Of a stretch of 64,000 nt of DNA, positions 10,318 to 18,888 are shown in pieces. A program made the position numbers and the translations under genes. The first letter of the stretch is position 1. Each line of letters opens with the position of its first letter. Source of the DNA: JAKFEE01 sp036675815 (GTDB lineage Bacteria; Pseudomonadota; Alphaproteobacteria; Rhodospirillales; Magnetospirillaceae). Under the pieces are notes generated by a model. It saw only the letters and a list, made by a program, of their open reading frames with translations, did not search any database and was not told the origin of the DNA. The stretch covers positions 124,001 to 188,000 of the forward strand of contig JAKFEE010000021.1 in NCBI GenBank assembly GCA_036675815.1, in the 5' to 3' direction.

Positions 10318-10450
10318 GGCCGTCACGCCACCGGGTGTGCTCCACGATGGCGATGACCTCGCGCGTCGACCGCGCCAGCAGGAAATTGCCTTCGGCCTCG
10401 AGTTCGGGCAGCAGGCTGTAAAGCCGGAGTAAGATATCATCGCCGTCCAT
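10286..10450 (-). CDS. Small uncharacterised protein, 54 residues
   Basis: An ATG at 10450 opens a frame coding MDGDDILLRLYSLLPELEAE, then a conserved-looking helical stretch and VEHTRWRDGL, ending at 10286. It overlaps the end of the convergent glycerate kinase gene by 32 nt. The amino-acid composition looks like a real acidic helical protein rather than an antisense shadow, but the ribosome site is weak (TTGAGCC). No family is recognised. Confidence 0.35.
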   Translation of the reverse strand: MDGDDILLRLYSLLPELEAEGNFLLARSTREVIAIVEHTRWRDGLSESGSRGSH

Positions 10451-10620
10451 GGCTCAACCGGTATGCCGCCCGCACGAGACTGGCCATTGGACTTTGGTCA
10501 TGTTGGGCCGGTAATCCCCGTTATCCCCAGCTATCACAGGCGACGGCGACGGCCGGCCGCAAGTTGACGGCCGCCGCCGCCGGTGCTAGCGCACGTCCTT
10601 TCGTCACGAAAGGACGCCAC

Positions 10621-11943
10621 GTGGCCGCGGCCCTGTACATTGCCCTCTACGCACTCACCCTGGCCGGCAGTTTCGGCGCGCCCGCGCTGGCGAACGCGGC
10701 GGCGCTGGTGCTCGCGGCGCTGCTGGTGCTGGAGTTCCGCCGCGTGCCGCTGGCGCAGCGGCTGGTCGGCAGCGGGCTGTGCGCCGCCGGCATCGCCGCC
10801 TGTGCCGTGGTCGGCGACGCCGTGCCGCTGGTGCTCGAGGGGCTGCGCCAGGCCCTGCCCTTCCTGGTGCTGTTCGCCGCCGTGCTGTGCCTGCAGGTGC
10901 CGGCGCAGGCCAGCCCGTCGCTGCGCAGCATCGGCAACGTCATCATGCACCAGCCGCCGGGACGGCGTTACCTGGCGGTAGCGGCGGGCGCCCATCTGCT
11001 GGGGGCGCTGCTCAATCTGGCCGGGCTGCAATTCGTGGCGACGGTGGTCGAGCGCGGCGCGTCGGTCGAGCTGCGCGAGCGCCTGGCCCGGGCGATGATG
11101 CGCGGCTTCAGCGCCGCCGCCTGCTGGTCGCCGCTGTTCGTCAGCACCGCCGCCGTGCTGTCGGTGATGCCCGGCCTGTCATGGACCGACATCGGGCCGC
11201 CGGGCATGGTGGTCGGCGCCGGCCTGGTATGCCTGGCCTGGCTGGTCGACCGGCTGCGGCGGCAATCCAGCCCGGCGACCGGGGCCGAACTGCCGCGCCT
11301 GCAGCCGATGGCGGTGATCAAGGTGGCGATCGCTTTCACCATCCTGGTCGGCTCGGTGCTGACCCTGGTGGATGTGAGCGGCGTCGGCATTGCCATCGCC
11401 CTTGGCGTGGCGGCGCCGCTGGTGGCGGTGGCATGGCGCGCCGCCATCGCCGATTTCCGCGCGCCGATCGAGGCCGCCGCCCGCGTCTTCGCCCATGTCG
11501 GCGGGCGCCTTGCCGATCTGCGCGCCGAAGCGCTGCTGTTCACCGGCGCCAGCCTGCTCGGCACCGGTGTCGCCGCCATCCTGCGCGCCCACCCGCCGAG
11601 CGGCCTGGAGGTGTTGGCGGCGGTCCCCGAGCCGCTGATGCTCATCGGCCTCGTCGTCGGCCTCGCCGCCTTCGGCATCATTGGCCTGCATCCCGTGGTG
11701 CCGGTGATCGTCGTCGGCCGTGCCCTGCCGCCCGAGGCCCTGGGGCTGCCGCCGCAATTGATGGCCCTGGCGCTGATGTCGGGATGGGGGCTGGCGACCA
11801 TGGTGTCGCCGTTCTCGGCCACCGCCATGTACACCGCCCGCCTGCTCGACCGTAGCGTGTGGGTCATCGCGTGGCGCTGGCAGGCGGCATATGGCCTCGG
11901 CGCGGCCGCCCTGGTCGGCGCCGCCATCGCAGCACTCACCTGA
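10621..11943 (+). CDS. Polytopic inner-membrane protein, possible ion/organic-acid transporter
   Basis: If the GTG at 10621 is used the protein has 440 residues; a TTG at 10564 would add 19 non-membrane residues. About 12 hydrophobic segments are visible in two halves. The first half ends near FSAAACWSPLFVSTAAVLSV and the second near GLATMVSPFSATAMYTARLL; this pair of similar SP-containing re-entrant-like stretches resembles the inverted repeats of the IT transporter superfamily. An AKGGRLADLRAE-like loop separates the halves. It lies 303 nt after glycerate kinase on the same strand, so transport of a carboxylate is a guess from context. No family name can be given. Confidence 0.6.
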   Translation: MAAALYIALYALTLAGSFGAPALANAAALVLAALLVLEFRRVPLAQRLVGSGLCAAGIAACAVVGDAVPLVLEGLRQALPFLVLFAAVLCLQVPAQASPSLRSIGNVIMHQPPGRRYLAVAAGAHLLGALLNLAGLQFVATVVERGASVELRERLARAMMRGFSAAACWSPLFVSTAAVLSVMPGLSWTDIGPPGMVVGAGLVCLAWLVDRLRRQSSPATGAELPRLQPMAVIKVAIAFTILVGSVLTLVDVSGVGIAIALGVAAPLVAVAWRAAIADFRAPIEAAARVFAHVGGRLADLRAEALLFTGASLLGTGVAAILRAHPPSGLEVLAAVPEPLMLIGLVVGLAAFGIIGLHPVVPVIVVGRALPPEALGLPPQLMALALMSGWGLATMVSPFSATAMYTARLLDRSVWVIAWRWQAAYGLGAAALVGAAIAALT

Positions 11944-11993
11944 CGGGCGTCCTGGTACGCCGAGGCGACCGCCAGATCGGAAGGCGCCTGCTT

Positions 11994-12263
11994 AACCACA
12001 GAGACACAGAGGCACGGAGAGGGAACGGAGAACGTCTATTCTTCGTCATGCCCGCGAAAGCCTACTGCTGTCCGGAATTCTCCATTACCGTCGTTTTCGT
12101 CGCTCCCGCGAAGGCGGGAGCCTATTTTCCAGAGGCGTCGGGACGGACCGCTCAACCGGCAAGGCGAGTCGGAAATGGCTCTGGAAAATGGATTCCCGCT
12201 TTCGCGTCGCTTTCGCGGGAATGACTACAGGAGCCTCGGTGCCACCTCTGTGTCTCTGTGGTT
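11994..12263. repeat. Composite intergenic repeat with perfect 19-bp terminal inverted arms
   Basis: AACCACAGAGACACAGAGG (11994-12012) is repeated as its exact reverse complement at 12245-12263. Between them is a second inverted pair: CCCGCGAAGGCGGGAGCC followed by TATTTTCCAGAGGC near 12107-12138, matched in inverted form by GGCTCTGGAAAATGG followed by the CCCGCTTTCGCG block near 12177-12220. The whole gap 11944-12275 is taken up by this nested structure. The outer arms belong to the same family as 5538-5652, and the inner block is shared with 63677-63714. No gene or transposase lies inside. Confidence 0.85.
12188..12225 (+). repeat. Dispersed 38-bp repeat, copy 1
   Basis: The segment beginning ATGGATTCCCGCTTTCGCG and ending CGCGGGAATGAC is identical over 38 bases to 63677-63714. 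It is itself palindromic (CCCGCTTTCGCG / CGCTTTCGCGGG), as in extragenic palindrome families. Confidence 0.85.
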
Positions 12264-12275
12264 CTCCGGACCGGC

Positions 12276-12779
12276 TCAGCCGCCGAGCAGCGGCAGCGCC
12301 TTGGCCATGGCCAGGCCGCCGCCGGCGATGGCGATTCCGTAGGGGATGGCGGCGCCCTTGTGCAGCACCGCCGGCGTACGGCCGAGATGGGCGAGCGCCG
12401 TGGCCAGGACCGGGCTGCGCAGCAGCAGCACGACCACAGCCAGCCCGCCGCCGAGTACCGCCACGCCGAGCACGAACGCCGGCAGCCGATCCCAGCCCAG
12501 CCACAGCGCCGCCACCGCCAGGAGCTTGACGTCGCCGCCGCCGAACAGGCGCAGGGCAAACAGCCCGAAGCCCGCGGCCAGCACTACGCCGCCGGCGGCC
12601 AAATGCCACAGCCAGTCCACCGGCTGCGGCGCCAGCTGCGCCGCCAGCGGAAACAACGCAAGGAACATCAGATTGAGGGCATTGGGGATGCGGAAGGTGG
12701 CGAGGTCCCACCCCGCCGCCACCACCAGTGGTGCGCCATAAAGCGCCAGGATCACCGCCTCGCTGCCCCAGACGCCCAT
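12276..12779 (-). CDS. Type IV prepilin peptidase, CpaA/TadV type (A24)
   Basis: This 167-residue polytopic protein has the two catalytic aspartates of the A24 aspartic peptidases. Asp25 sits in GWDLATFRIPN and Asp83 in FGGGDVKLLA, each at the start of a cytoplasmic loop. Four to six hydrophobic segments are present. Such small enzymes cleave the leader of Flp/Tad prepilins at the inner membrane and lack the N-methylating domain of PilD. No pilin or tad gene is in the window, so its substrate is encoded elsewhere. It is 62 nt from the upstream ftsH-like gene on the same strand. Confidence 0.85.
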   Translation of the reverse strand: MGVWGSEAVILALYGAPLVVAAGWDLATFRIPNALNLMFLALFPLAAQLAPQPVDWLWHLAAGGVVLAAGFGLFALRLFGGGDVKLLAVAALWLGWDRLPAFVLGVAVLGGGLAVVVLLLRSPVLATALAHLGRTPAVLHKGAAIPYGIAIAGGGLAMAKALPLLGG

Positions 12780-12841
12780 TCTCCCCCCCTTCGGCCGTTG
12801 CCGCCATTGTCACCGGCGGCGGGCCGCGGGCAAGGCCCTAA

Positions 12842-14692
12842 TTACGCCGGCACGGCCAAACGCGCCGGCTCGTTGTCCTGCCAGCCGCCCAGCAGGCGGT
12901 CGACCTCGGCCCCGGTCAGGCTTTCGCGCTCGAGCAGCGTCGTCGCCAGCAGTTCCAGCTGGTCGGCATGGCCCTTGAGGATGGACATGGCGCGCTCGTG
13001 GCCGCAGTCGATCAGCAGCTTCACCTCGGCGTCGATCTCGCGCGACGTCGATTCGGAGAAGGCGCCCTCGCGCGCCTGCGTCGGCCCCAGGTCGAAGCTG
13101 ACGGCGCCGACGCGCTCACTCATGCCCCACTCGGCCACCATGCGCCGCGCCAGTTGCGAGGCCATCTGGATGTCGCCGGCGGCGCCGGTGGTGACGTCGT
13201 CGCTGCCGAAGATCAGCTCCTCGGCGGCGCGCCCGCCCATGGCGACGGCGAGGTCGGCCTTGAGCTTGGAACGGCGCAGGGCCGGGCTGTCGTTCTCGGG
13301 CAGACGCACCACCATGCCCAGGGCGCGGCCGCGCGGCACGATGGTCACCTTGTGGATGGGGTCCGATTCGGGGCAGTGATAGGCGACCAGCGCATGGCCG
13401 GCCTCGTGATAGGCGGTGAGCCGCCGATCCGCCTCGGTCATCTTCAGCGAGCGGCGCTCGTTGCCCATGAGGATGCGGTCCTTGGCCTGCTCGAAATCCT
13501 CGCCCGCCACCGCCTCGCGCTCGGCGCGCGCCGCCAGGATCGCCGCCTCGTTGACCAGATTGGCGAGATCCGCCCCGGAAAACCCCGGCGTGCCGCGGGC
13601 GACCACCTGCAGATCGAGCGTCGGCGCCAGGGCCACCCGCGCCGCGTGCACCGCCAGAATCTTCTCGCGGCCGGCGACGTCGGGATTCTGCAGCACGATG
13701 TTGCGCGAAAAACGGCCGGGGCGGGTCAGCGCCTTGTCGAGAATGTCGGGCCGATTGGTGGCGGCGATGACGACGACGCCGCAGTTGGTCTTGAAGCCGT
13801 CCATCTCGACCAGCAATTGGTTCAGCGTCTGCTCGCGCTCCTCGTGGGCGCCGCCCGCGGCATGGTTCGAGCGCGACCGTCCCACCGCGTCGATCTCGTC
13901 GATGAACAGGATGCACGGCGCCTTTTTCTTGGCCTTGGCAAAGACGCTGCGCACGCGCTTGGCGCCGACGCCGACATACATCTCGACGAAATCGGAGCCC
14001 GAGATGGAGAAGAACGGCACGCCCGCCTCGCCGGCCACGGCACGGGCCAGCAGGGTCTTGCCGGTGCCGGGCGGCCCGGACATCAGCACGCCTGCGGGCA
14101 CGCGGCCGCCAAGGCGGTCGAAGCGCCCCGGATCGCGCAGAAACTGCACGATCTCCATCAGCTCCTGCTTCTCGGCATCGCAGCCGGCGACATCGGCGAA
14201 GCGCACGGTGCTGTCGTCCGGGGTGGCCAGCGCCGCCTTCGAGCGCCCGGCCAGGGCCCCGCGCAGGATGAGGAAATAGAACAGGATGCCGAGGAACACG
14301 ATCACGGCAAGGTTGCCGGCGACCGCCAGCATCCATTTGGCGGTGATGTCGCCGGCGCTGGGAAAGAACTGCTCGGGCTTGAAATGCACGGCCACGCCGT
14401 TTTGCGCGGCGGCCTCGGCCAGGTTGGCGGCAACCATCGGCGGAATCAGGGCGGTGAGGCTGAGGCCGTCGGCGGTCTCGGCCACGGCGCTGGAACTGCC
14501 GAAAAAGCTGAGTGAGGCCAACTGGCCCTTGCCCAGCAGGCTGGCAATCTCGGAATAGCTGCCCTCGCGCACCTCGGCGGCGGCGGTTGGCGGGGCGGTC
14601 AGCGCCTGATACAGGGGATAGCATGCCCCGGCGCCGGCAATCACGCCGATGAGGAGGGCAATGACGAAGTAGAGGCGTCTGCGCTGGTTCAC
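12842..14692 (-). CDS. ftsH: ATP-dependent zinc metalloprotease, FtsH family
   Basis: The protein has 616 residues. Two membrane segments (about 8-28 and 121-144) bracket a periplasmic domain. Then come the AAA+ domain with Walker A GPPGTGKT (206-213), pore motif FVEMYVG (235-241), Walker B ILFIDEID (261-268), sensor TNRPD, and the M41 peptidase with HEAGH (429-433). FtsH degrades membrane and short-lived cytosolic proteins as a hexamer. It stands alone here, without the usual tilS or folP neighbours, and the periplasmic part is divergent and Ala-rich. It may be a second FtsH paralogue; that is inference. Confidence 0.92.
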   Translation of the reverse strand: MNQRRRLYFVIALLIGVIAGAGACYPLYQALTAPPTAAAEVREGSYSEIASLLGKGQLASLSFFGSSSAVAETADGLSLTALIPPMVAANLAEAAAQNGVAVHFKPEQFFPSAGDITAKWMLAVAGNLAVIVFLGILFYFLILRGALAGRSKAALATPDDSTVRFADVAGCDAEKQELMEIVQFLRDPGRFDRLGGRVPAGVLMSGPPGTGKTLLARAVAGEAGVPFFSISGSDFVEMYVGVGAKRVRSVFAKAKKKAPCILFIDEIDAVGRSRSNHAAGGAHEEREQTLNQLLVEMDGFKTNCGVVVIAATNRPDILDKALTRPGRFSRNIVLQNPDVAGREKILAVHAARVALAPTLDLQVVARGTPGFSGADLANLVNEAAILAARAEREAVAGEDFEQAKDRILMGNERRSLKMTEADRRLTAYHEAGHALVAYHCPESDPIHKVTIVPRGRALGMVVRLPENDSPALRRSKLKADLAVAMGGRAAEELIFGSDDVTTGAAGDIQMASQLARRMVAEWGMSERVGAVSFDLGPTQAREGAFSESTSREIDAEVKLLIDCGHERAMSILKGHADQLELLATTLLERESLTGAEVDRLLGGWQDNEPARLAVPA

Positions 14693-14920
14693 GTCGCTAT
14701 CCTGCTTTCGCTGTGTCCGGGGCGTTGGTCCTGTATAATGCGTAGACCCTTAGAGGTAGCTCGCAAATGAGGCGTACCGCCAAAGATTCCGACGGTTCTT
14801 GCCCCTTTGCGTGAGCGAGCCACACTTTCGAGGCGAAAGGCGAGCAATGCGGCTGGCGCTCGCCGCATGCCTGTGTTAACCAACTAGGGAGGACAGGTTT
14901 TCGACTGGTAGAGTCACCAA

Positions 14921-15664
14921 ATGAGCCGTAGCACCACCCGCATCGCTTGCCTTGCCTTGACCGTCGCCGCGCTGGCCGGCTGCGCCACGCCGCCGCCCGC
15001 AGACGACCCGGAAGCGGTGGCGGAGTACGAGCAGCTCAACGACCCGCTCGAGCCGACGAATCGCGCCATCTTCGCCTTCAACCAAGCCGTCGATCGCGCC
15101 ATCATCAAGCCGGTGGCCCAGGGCTATCGCCGCGCCGTTCCCGAGTTCGGCCGCGACCGCGTCGACGACTTCCTGACCAACGCCAGTGAGCCGCTGACCT
15201 TCATCCACGACGTGCTGCAGGGCGAATTCAGCCGCGCCGGCACCACCGCCGGCCGCTTCGTGCTGAACACCACCTTCGGTGTGCTGGGGATCATGGACGT
15301 GGCCGAGCCAATGGGCCTGCCCGGCCATTCCGAGGATTTCGGCCAGACGCTGGCCGTGTGGGGGGTACCCGACGGCCCTTACCTGATGCTGCCGCTGTTG
15401 GGCCCGTCGAACCCGCGTGACGGCGTCGGCCGGGGTGTCGATTGGTTCGCCGATCCCGTCACCATCGGCGCCAACGAGGGCGACCTCGACGGCTTCACCT
15501 GGGGGCGCATGGGCGGCGACGCCATCAACACCCGCGAGAAGTATCTCGACGTTCTCGATGACATCGAACGCTCGTCGCTCGACTACTACGCCTCGATCCG
15601 CAGCATGTACCGGCAGAATCGCGCACGCCGCATCTCGAACGCCAGCAACGAGAACGAATTGTAG
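14921..15664 (+). CDS. mlaA: Outer-membrane lipid-asymmetry lipoprotein MlaA (VacJ)
   Basis: This 247-residue protein has a lipoprotein signal ending LAALAGC (LTVAALAGC; Cys about residue 21). The MlaA core follows: NDPLEPTNRAIFAFNQAVDR, LTNASEPLTFIHDVLQGEF, TTAGRFVLNTTFGVLGIMD and GHSEDFGQTLAVWGV. MlaA removes phospholipids from the outer leaflet and passes them to the Mla periplasmic carrier. In hopanoid producers it sits naturally beside HpnM, a MlaC-like protein, and HpnN, both encoded downstream here. A GGGAGGACAG tract lies upstream and a lone TATAAT is at 14734-14739, but no convincing -35 box was seen. A hairpin at 15673-15690 follows the stop. Confidence 0.93.
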   Translation: MSRSTTRIACLALTVAALAGCATPPPADDPEAVAEYEQLNDPLEPTNRAIFAFNQAVDRAIIKPVAQGYRRAVPEFGRDRVDDFLTNASEPLTFIHDVLQGEFSRAGTTAGRFVLNTTFGVLGIMDVAEPMGLPGHSEDFGQTLAVWGVPDGPYLMLPLLGPSNPRDGVGRGVDWFADPVTIGANEGDLDGFTWGRMGGDAINTREKYLDVLDDIERSSLDYYASIRSMYRQNRARRISNASNENEL

Positions 15665-15672
15665 GTTTGAAC

Positions 15673-15698
15673 GGCCGGCGGGCGCCGGCCATGGTTTT
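15673..15698 (+). terminator. Possible Rho-independent terminator after mlaA
   Basis: GGCCGGC, a GGGC loop and GCCGGCC form a perfect 7-bp stem at 15673-15690. A short TTTT run follows at 15695-15698. It lies between the mlaA stop and the glycosyltransferase start. The T-run is short and interrupted, so termination may be partial. Confidence 0.45.
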
Positions 15699-15701
15699 GC
15701 G

Positions 15702-17015
15702 ATGAGTCCTTTCGAATCCGCCTCGCCGACGCGCCCGCTGCGCGTCGGCGTTCTCGTTGATCTGGCATGGACACCACAGGCCGGCGGCCACGTGAAGTGC
15801 TGGGAACGGTTCGCCGAGGCGGCGGCCGGGATGCCCGAGGCGGTCGACCTCACGGTCCATTTCCAAGGCGAAACCGAGGCGAGCCATACCATCGCCCCCA
15901 ACGTGCGTTACCGCTTGCACGCTCCGGTGTTCAGCACCGGTCGCCTTCCGTTCCTGTCGCACATTCCCGACCACACCGACCTCGCCCCCCATCACCCGCG
16001 CCTGGCCAAAGCACTGGCGGATTACGACGTCATCCACACCACCGACGCCTTCTTCAATTTTTCCAGGACGGCGGCACGCGTGGCGCGGCGGCATGACATT
16101 CCGCTGGTCAATTCTATCCACACCGACACACCGAATTACACCCGCGTGTTCACCGCCCGGACCATCCAGCGTCTGGTCGGCAGCGGCTGGCTCGGCCGTC
16201 TGCTCGTCGAGCGCCTGCGCCTGGCCGAGCGCGCCGGCGACGACATGCTGCGCAAACTCGACCGGCATCAGCGGGCCTGCGCCTTCGCCCTGGTATCGCA
16301 GGACAGCGAGTATCAGCGGGCGCGGCACGTGCTGCCGGCCGAGCGGCTGGGCCATTTGCGCCGCGGCATCGATCGCGACGCCTTCACGCCGGCCAAGCGC
16401 GACCGCGACGCCCTCGCCCACCGCCTCGGCATCCCCGCCGATCGTGTACTTCTGCTGTTCGCCGGCCGCGTCGATCGCGGCAAGAACGTGATGACCCTGG
16501 CGCTGGCGGTGCGCCGGCTGCTCGATGAGGGCCTGCCGGTGCATCTGCTGTGCGCCGGCCGCGGCGAGGACCAGGCGACAATCCTGGGCCTGCTGGGCGA
16601 GCACGCGACCTGCCCCGGCGCCGTGCCGCAGCCCGAGTTGCAGGTGCTGCACGCCAACGCCGACCTCTTTGCCTTCCCCTCGGAGTTCGAGACCTTCGGC
16701 AATGTCGTCGCCGAGGCGCTCACCTCCGGCGCCCCTGTGGCGGTCAGCGACAAGATCGCCATCAGCCGCATCGTCAGCGCCGACGTCGGCGTCGTGGTGG
16801 CCGACAGCCGCAATCCCGGGGCCTGGGCCGCCGCGCTTGCCGGCCTCGTCGCCGACCGGGCTCGCCTGGCGGCCATGCGGGTGGCGGCGCGGCGCAAGGC
16901 CCAGGCCGAAATCCCGTCGTGGCGCGAGGTGCTGGAGGCCGATCTGCTGCCCTATTGGCGTGCCGCCGCGGCGCGCGAGGCCGTGCCGTGTTCGGCCGCC
17001 GCATCCTCGTCCTGA
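15702..17015 (+). CDS. Glycosyltransferase family 4 (GT-B)
   Basis: This 437-residue protein has a two-domain GT-B layout. The N-terminal acceptor domain opens with LRVGVLVDLAWTPQAGGHVK. The C-terminal donor domain has LLLFAGRVDRGKNV (about residue 250), a GAVPQPELQVLHANADLFAFPS stretch and the EX7E signature in FPSEFETFGNVVAEALTSG. GT4 enzymes transfer sugars from nucleotide donors to lipids or small molecules. The next gene, a PIG-L deacetylase, overlaps it by 28 nt, the same pairing as MshA/MshB and BshA/BshB, so transfer of GlcNAc to an acceptor followed by N-deacetylation is a reasonable hypothesis. The neighbouring hpnL and hpnH suggest a lipid acceptor. Confidence 0.85.
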   Translation: MSPFESASPTRPLRVGVLVDLAWTPQAGGHVKCWERFAEAAAGMPEAVDLTVHFQGETEASHTIAPNVRYRLHAPVFSTGRLPFLSHIPDHTDLAPHHPRLAKALADYDVIHTTDAFFNFSRTAARVARRHDIPLVNSIHTDTPNYTRVFTARTIQRLVGSGWLGRLLVERLRLAERAGDDMLRKLDRHQRACAFALVSQDSEYQRARHVLPAERLGHLRRGIDRDAFTPAKRDRDALAHRLGIPADRVLLLFAGRVDRGKNVMTLALAVRRLLDEGLPVHLLCAGRGEDQATILGLLGEHATCPGAVPQPELQVLHANADLFAFPSEFETFGNVVAEALTSGAPVAVSDKIAISRIVSADVGVVVADSRNPGAWAAALAGLVADRARLAAMRVAARRKAQAEIPSWREVLEADLLPYWRAAAAREAVPCSAAASSS

Positions 17016-17743
17016 TTCCCCATGCCGACGACGAGGTCGTCGGCTGCGCCGCCGCCATCGGCCGCGCCCGCGCCGCCGGCGCCGAGGTCATCGCCCTCTA
17101 CCTGACCACGGGAATCCCCGACCGAACCGTATTCTGGCCGTGGCAACGACGTCACCATGCCGATCGCGTGGCGCGGCGCCGACGGGAGGCACGGGCAACG
17201 GCCGAATTGCTGGGGCTGCGCCCGTGGCGGTTCCTGGATATTCCCGCCCGCTGCCTCAAGGGCCGTCTGCACGCGGCGCTGGGCGAGGCCCGACGCGCGA
17301 TTGCGGACACCGAGGCCGACATGGTGTGGGCGCCCGCCTACGAGGGCGGGCATCAGGACCACGACAGCGCCAGTTTCCTGGCGAGCCACCTGCGCGACCT
17401 GGTGCCAGTGTGGGAATTCGCCGAATATGGCTTCGCCGGCGGCATCGTCCGGCGCCAGGAATTCCCCGAGGCCAACGGGTCCGAACAGGCCTTGGCGCTG
17501 ACCGCCGACGAAATGGCGCTGAAGCGGCGCGCCCTGGCGCTGTATGCATCGGAAACGGGCAATCTCGGCTATGTCGGCACCGCCCGCGAGTGCTTTCGCC
17601 CGCAGGCCGACTACGACTACCGGGCGCCGCCGCATCCCGGCAAGGCCTTCTACCAGCGGTTCCAGTGGGTGCCGTTCCGCCATCCGCGCATCGATTTCAC
17701 CACGCCGGCCGAGGTCTGCCGAGCACTGGCGCGCTTCGGCTGA
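16988..17743 (+). CDS. PIG-L/LmbE-family zinc-dependent N-deacetylase
   Basis: This 251-residue protein starts at GTG 16988 inside the end of the glycosyltransferase gene, with GAGG 6-9 nt upstream. Zinc-site motifs are present: PHADDE near residue 12 (usually PHPDDE) and GGHQDHD near residue 120. The family deacetylates GlcNAc-linked compounds such as GlcNAc-Ins, GlcNAc-malate or GlcNAc-PI. It is distinct from the YdjC-type HpnK used in known hopanoid cyclitol ether synthesis. The overlap implies translational coupling with the GT4 enzyme. The stop abuts the stop of convergent hpnL. Confidence 0.87.
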   Translation: MFGRRILVLIPHADDEVVGCAAAIGRARAAGAEVIALYLTTGIPDRTVFWPWQRRHHADRVARRRREARATAELLGLRPWRFLDIPARCLKGRLHAALGEARRAIADTEADMVWAPAYEGGHQDHDSASFLASHLRDLVPVWEFAEYGFAGGIVRRQEFPEANGSEQALALTADEMALKRRALALYASETGNLGYVGTARECFRPQADYDYRAPPHPGKAFYQRFQWVPFRHPRIDFTTPAEVCRALARFG

Positions 17744-18739
17744 TCAGGCCTCCTGCCCGACGGCGGCGGCGCGGCTTTCCACCGCCCACCACACCGCCAG
17801 CGCCGGCAGACCGACCGCCAGTTCGCGCACCCGCTTGATCAGGGCCACCGCCAGCGCCGACTGCGGCGACAGCCCGATCATCTGCCCAAGGACCAGCAGG
17901 GTGCCCTCCTGCAGGCCAAGGCCGCCGGGCACGGCGAAGGCGGCGCTGCGGATGGTGGCGCCGATGCTTTCGATCATCAAGGCATCGGCGGCCGAAATCT
18001 CGATCCCCTGCAGGCGCAAGGCCAGCCAGATCTCGATGGCGCCCACCAGCCACGACAGCAGCCGCCAGGCGGTGGAATGGACAAAGGCCAGCTTGTCGCG
18101 GTAGACCTCGGCCAGGGCGCGCTCGAAGGCGGCGGTGCCGCCGGAGACCGCCGCCGCCAGCGAGCCGCCGAGCTTGCCGGCGATGCGCCGCACGACGCCG
18201 GTGAGCAGGCCCGAGCGCTGGGCGACAAAGAAGATGGCGAGCATGCCGGCCATGGCGGCCATGGCCCAATAGAGGCCCGTGCTCATCGCCTCGGAGGTGG
18301 TGCGTTGCAGCAGCAGCACCACGCCCATCAGGCTGAACACCATGGTGGCGACCATGCCGGTGGTCAGGTCGGCGACCACGGTGGCGGCGGCCAGGGCGCC
18401 GGCGATGCGCGGCGCGCGCACGAAGGCTGGGCGGCCGATCAGGCGCGTGCGCACCACCTCGCCGCCGATCTGCGCCACCGGCAGCAGGGCGTTGACGCTT
18501 TCCGAGATCCAGCGCACCCAGAATGTGGGCACCATCGGCGGCCGCCACGCCACCGGAAACAGCACGCGCCAGCCGATGGCGTCGCAGACAATCGGCAGCG
18601 CCCGCACCGCGAAGATCAGCAGGATGCCCCAGCCCACCGCGGCGACGGCGGCGGCGATGTCGGCGAAGCCGTGCTGGACGAACAGGTAGATCGCCAAGGC
18701 CAGACCGGCACCCCCGGCCAACAGCAAAGACTTGCGCAT
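17744..18739 (-). CDS. hpnL: Hopanoid-associated integral membrane protein HpnL (UPF0104/LPG synthase-TM family)
   Basis: This 331-residue protein has about 8 hydrophobic segments. It carries the family landmarks: NALLPVAQIGGEVVRTRLIG near residue 85 and AAFAVPGGLGLQEGTLLVLGQ near residue 260, as in lysylphosphatidylglycerol-synthetase transmembrane domains. HpnL is placed in hopanoid loci and has been linked to correct localisation of modified hopanoids; its mechanism is not settled. The ATG at 18739 has GAGGGGAG upstream. It is divergent from hpnH across a 149-nt gap, which probably holds both promoters, and its 3' end abuts the PIG-L gene with no space. Confidence 0.85.
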   Translation of the reverse strand: MRKSLLLAGGAGLALAIYLFVQHGFADIAAAVAAVGWGILLIFAVRALPIVCDAIGWRVLFPVAWRPPMVPTFWVRWISESVNALLPVAQIGGEVVRTRLIGRPAFVRAPRIAGALAAATVVADLTTGMVATMVFSLMGVVLLLQRTTSEAMSTGLYWAMAAMAGMLAIFFVAQRSGLLTGVVRRIAGKLGGSLAAAVSGGTAAFERALAEVYRDKLAFVHSTAWRLLSWLVGAIEIWLALRLQGIEISAADALMIESIGATIRSAAFAVPGGLGLQEGTLLVLGQMIGLSPQSALAVALIKRVRELAVGLPALAVWWAVESRAAAVGQEA

Positions 18740-18888
18740 GCCACTCCCCTCGCCCGCCCCGGCATGGAATCTCGATGGTTGGCGCCAAGCTTGAAAGTCG
18801 GCTAAACCTATCGGCGCCCGGCGGATGCCGCAACCTCGGCGTCGCCGCCTCACGCATCGCGCCGCGAAGAACAACGAAAGGCCAGGCC

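Noticed and set aside
16988..17743. Calling the PIG-L gene hpnK
   Set aside because: HpnK belongs to the YdjC/ChbG deacetylase family. This protein has the PIG-L zinc motifs PHADDE and HQDH.
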